From an uncultured Bacteriovorax sp. (lineage in GTDB: Bacteria > Bdellovibrionota > Bacteriovoracia > Bacteriovoracales > Bacteriovoracaceae): a stretch of DNA of 7,180 nt. The DNA is taken from NCBI GenBank assembly GCA_946482295.1, contig CAMLRB010000186.1, forward strand, positions 1 to 7,180. The letters are read 5' to 3'. The position numbers and the translations under genes are program-made. Under the pieces are notes generated by a model that was not told where the DNA came from, searched no databases, and saw nothing but the letters and a program-made list of their open reading frames with translations. Position 1 is the first letter of the stretch; each line of letters starts with the position of its first letter. Below are positions 5,960-7,180 of the stretch, piece after piece.

Positions 5960-6010
5960 AGGAGCTTCCTCGGGTTAATTCTTTTGGATTAACTCTAAAT
6001 GAAAGCTCCT
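5960..6010 (-). promoter_or_regulatory. Structured leader with alternative helices over the OppA-like start site
   Basis: In the minus-strand transcript AGGAGCTT (6003-6010) is a perfect 8-bp complement of AAGCTCCT (5960-5967), which directly precedes the TTG start. Between them GTTAAT (5988-5993) and ATTAAC (5974-5979) form a 6-bp inner hairpin. The same CTCCT can instead fold back onto the ribosome site GAGGAA (5966-5971) as AGGA-AGC-TCCT. The two pairings compete for the same bases, so one would hide the ribosome site and the other would free part of it. No known riboswitch class is recognised. Confidence 0.4.
5966..5971 (-). promoter_or_regulatory. Ribosome binding site supporting a TTG start
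   Basis: GAGGAA on the minus strand lies 6 bases before TTG at 5957-5959. Its strength and spacing support the unusual start codon over the ATG six codons later. Confidence 0.75.
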
Positions 6011-6047
6011 CGTTTGAGAATTCACACTGCGAAAAATTGAGCTAAAA

Positions 6048-6401
6048 TTAACGACAATTTACGACGGGAAAAATGTCTGCTTCCATTAATGAACCGTCTC
6101 CCCATACACCTTGGAATCTTACTTCAGTTGGAGTGATAGTAATAATGGCCTCTGAACCATCTCCAGAACCTTGCAAATAGACTTGTCCTGACGTTGTTCC
6201 GTTACGGCTCACATAATTTGTTACATGGTCCCCGCGCTCTGTAGATGAGTTGGATTTATCTTTGATATCCCATTTAATAAGGGCAGAAGACTTTGAAAGC
6301 GTTACTGAGGCGATTCTGTCATTGTTTTTAAAGCAAGCAGAAGCTGCAAATGATTGAGCAGTCATAGTCATGAGGGCCAGGGCCAGAAGTGTGTTTTTCA
6401 T
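6048..6401 (-). CDS. Small exported protein of unknown function
   Basis: I do not recognise a named family. The 117-residue protein starts with MKNTLLALALMTMTAQSFA and a small-residue cleavage region (ASA, 20-22), a clear signal peptide. The mature part is about 95 residues with only two cysteines, one at its very start (Cys23) and one second from its end (Cys116), so a single disulfide could tie the two termini together. Alternating polar and hydrophobic stretches (SALIKWDIK, SGQVYLQGS, EAIITITPTEVRFQGVW) suggest a small beta-barrel or sandwich, and GDGS occurs twice (near 80 and 100). The ATG at 6399-6401 has AGGAG 6 bases upstream. An in-frame 20-residue extension to 6461 lacks that support. 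It precedes the OppA-like gene by 88 bp on the same strand, with no clear terminator between, so shared transcription is possible. Confidence 0.8.
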   Translation of the reverse strand: MKNTLLALALMTMTAQSFAASACFKNNDRIASVTLSKSSALIKWDIKDKSNSSTERGDHVTNYVSRNGTTSGQVYLQGSGDGSEAIITITPTEVRFQGVWGDGSLMEADIFPVVNCR

Positions 6402-6490
6402 GAGAGTCTCCTGTAATAAATTAATTAAAGGAACTCTAGCAAGACACAAAAAAGGGGCCACAAGTCAGGTAGTTTTTACAAACCAAAATA

Positions 6491-6503
6491 GGACAATCTG
6501 TCC
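6491..6503. repeat. 13-bp inverted repeat upstream of the small exported protein gene
   Basis: GGACA and TGTCC flank ATC. It lies about 90 bp upstream of the ATG at 6401 and about 95 bp upstream of the proposed plus-strand promoter. It is not followed by a T-run on the plus strand and only by TATTTT on the minus strand, so an operator is as likely as a hairpin. Confidence 0.3.
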
Positions 6504-6595
6504 CGCAATAAAATCGCTTGGAAAGATCATGAATCAAAAAGTTCAACTAGTCCTTTACGTGAAAAGTTAAGAGCTTATCTCAAAAAGATTACCAG

Positions 6596-6624
6596 TTCGC
6601 CAAAAAGCAAATCCGTGATATGAT
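6596..6624 (+). promoter_or_regulatory. Extended -10 promoter of the glutamate synthase-family gene
   Basis: TATGAT (6619-6624) matches five of six -10 bases and is preceded by TGA, giving the extended form TGnTATGAT. TTCGCC lies 17 bases upstream (6596-6601) as a weak -35, as is usual for extended -10 promoters. Transcription should begin near 6631, leaving a leader of roughly 127 bases before the ATG at 6758. Confidence 0.55.
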
Positions 6625-6630
6625 AACGGC

Positions 6631-6684
6631 ATGATCAAAGCATCTCGCCATTACCTAGGTGTCCTCACCTTTCCCCTCTTTTAG
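6631..6684 (+). other. Possible leaderless 17-codon ORF at the predicted transcript start
   Basis: An ATG at 6631-6633 coincides with the expected transcription start, and the frame MIKASRHYLGVLTFPLF ends at TAG (6682-6684). There is no room for a ribosome site, so it could only be translated as a leaderless message. It has no run of Glu or Gln codons, which argues against classical attenuation by the product of glutamate synthase. It is listed because of its position and may be chance. Confidence 0.2.
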
Positions 6685-6701
6685 AACATTTTTAATGTTC
6701 T
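6683..6701 (+). repeat. Leader hairpin upstream of the glutamate synthase-family gene
   Basis: AGAACATT and AATGTTCT are perfect 8-bp complements around TTT. The left arm overlaps the TAG of the 17-codon ORF. A second small hairpin (AGGTG 6657-6661 with CACCT 6666-6670) and a pyrimidine-rich tract precede it. There is no T-run after the stem, so it is not a typical terminator. Confidence 0.4.
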
Positions 6702-6757
6702 TCTAATGACTATTTAGTTCACCCAAAATTTAACTCTTAATTTCCATGGACCTTATC

Positions 6758-7180
6758 ATGAGAAAGTTTTTCTACGTCACCTTTTTTGTGGCGCTCATTT
6801 CCAACATCGTTTTCTACTTTACGTGGACTTCGGGGCTATATTCACTTGCGATACTCGCACCCTTTTTTCTCTTGGGATTTAGAGATATTTTCCAAAAAAG
6901 GCATGCCATTAAATCGAATTTTCCAGTGCTCGGACATCTTCGCTATCTTTTTGAATCCATACGTCCGGAAATAAATCAATATTTCATCGAATCTAATACC
7001 GACGGTAAACCTTTTAGCCGTGAACAAAGATCCATCGTTTATCAACGAGCAAAGAAAGTTTTGGATACAGTTCCGTTTGGAACGCAACACGATCTCTATG
7101 CTAAGGGATACGAATTCATTACCCATTCGATGTATCCCAAACATATCGATGTGAAAAGTTTGCGAGTAACGATTGGAAAC
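6758..7180 (+). CDS. FMN-binding glutamate synthase-family protein, membrane-anchored (partial, 3' end outside window)
   Basis: The frame stays open to the right edge, giving the first 141 residues. Two hydrophobic segments (about 4-22 and 26-42), followed by basic residues, look like an N-terminal membrane hairpin. Then come FPVLGHLRYLFESIRPEINQ (near 55-74), YFIESNTDGKPFSREQRSIV (75-94) and VPFGTQHDLY (near 105-114). This run is characteristic of FMN-binding glutamate synthase-family proteins, which share the FMN/Fe-S barrel of the glutamate synthase large subunit (Glu_synthase, PF01645) but lack its amidotransferase domain. The barrel itself is beyond the edge; the last residues (SLRVTIGN) are where it begins. 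The true reaction of these single-gene members is not settled. The ATG at 6758 has a weak GGA 7 bases upstream. An in-frame ATG at 6746 has none. Confidence 0.87.
   Translation, partial: MRKFFYVTFFVALISNIVFYFTWTSGLYSLAILAPFFLLGFRDIFQKRHAIKSNFPVLGHLRYLFESIRPEINQYFIESNTDGKPFSREQRSIVYQRAKKVLDTVPFGTQHDLYAKGYEFITHSMYPKHIDVKSLRVTIGN

Larger units (their letters stand above)
6402..6757. other. 356-bp intergenic region between divergent genes
   Basis: No convincing full-size protein gene is present on either strand. The region should contain the promoter of the small exported protein (-), for which I find no good -35/-10 pair. It also contains the promoter and leader of the glutamate synthase-family gene (+) and three short inverted repeats, listed separately. 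A 13-codon frame (6530-6571) and a 17-codon frame (6631-6684) are the only small ORFs noted. Confidence 0.6.

Noticed and set aside
6402..6461. Twenty-residue N-terminal extension of the small exported protein
   Set aside because: It would bury the signal peptide inside the protein, and AGGAG sits 6 bases before the ATG at 6399-6401.
6370..6570. 66-residue plus-strand frame overlapping the small exported protein gene, ending in a 13-codon ATG frame at 6530
   Set aside because: It overlaps the start of the supported minus-strand gene and shows no family pattern. The short internal frame has only a weak upstream GGAAAG.
6683..6715. Rho-independent terminator in the leader of the glutamate synthase-family gene
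   Set aside because: The 8-bp stem is AT-rich and is followed by TTCTAATGAC rather than a T-run.
6786..7144. Frames of 62 (+) and 100 (-) residues at the right edge
   Set aside because: Both are shadows of the glutamate synthase-family gene, whose own frame is open from 6758 to the edge and matches a known family.
1..7180. CRISPR array, insertion sequence, tRNA or integrated element
   Set aside because: No spaced direct repeats, transposase-like frame, terminal repeats or tRNA-like fold with its conserved bases was seen. The genes look like an ordinary chromosomal stretch.

Overview
The window looks like chromosomal DNA from a moderately AT-rich Gram-negative bacterium. Five of the eight genes that can be read across their whole N-terminus carry an export or membrane signal, and one of these is an OppA-type lipoprotein. 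Several proteins (a DnaA-like paralogue, a secreted HExxH protein with an EGQxD motif, an FMN-binding glutamate synthase-family protein) remind me of predatory Bdellovibrionota, perhaps the Bacteriovorax/Peredibacter side. That assignment rests on recalled family resemblance and has not been tested by a search. No mobile element, CRISPR array, tRNA or rRNA is visible.

Layout from left to right. Positions 1-140 hold the end of a NorR-like, Fis-type DNA-binding regulator (+), closed by a bidirectional terminator hairpin. Positions 176-910 (-) encode a periplasmic family 3 solute-binding protein with its own likely promoter. Positions 1008-2159 (-) encode a divergent DnaA paralogue: its DNA-binding domain and Walker motifs are kept, but the arginine finger, sensor 1 and sensor 2 residues are replaced. 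A roughly 190-bp divergent control region with two inverted repeats separates it from a hemerythrin-domain gene (2348-2875, +), which ends in a strong rho-independent terminator.

From 6401 down to 2925 four genes lie on the minus strand: a small exported protein of unknown function (6048-6401), an OppA-like lipoprotein (4205-5959), an NADPH-dependent FMN reductase-family protein (3669-4196) and a secreted metalloprotease-like protein (2925-3617). The lipoprotein and reductase genes are translationally coupled (the ribosome site overlaps the stop codon), and the protease gene follows after about 50 bp. No permease or ATPase gene accompanies either solute-binding protein.

Positions 6402-6757 contain no convincing protein gene but hold a good extended -10 promoter, several hairpins and a possible leaderless 17-codon ORF. 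They lead into a membrane-anchored FMN-binding glutamate synthase-family gene (6758 onward, +) that runs off the right edge.

The most interesting items are the DnaA paralogue with its lost ATP-switch arginines, the nested and mutually exclusive helices over the OppA start site, and the structured leader of the glutamate synthase-family gene. No complete, clearly new multi-gene system can be claimed from this sequence alone.
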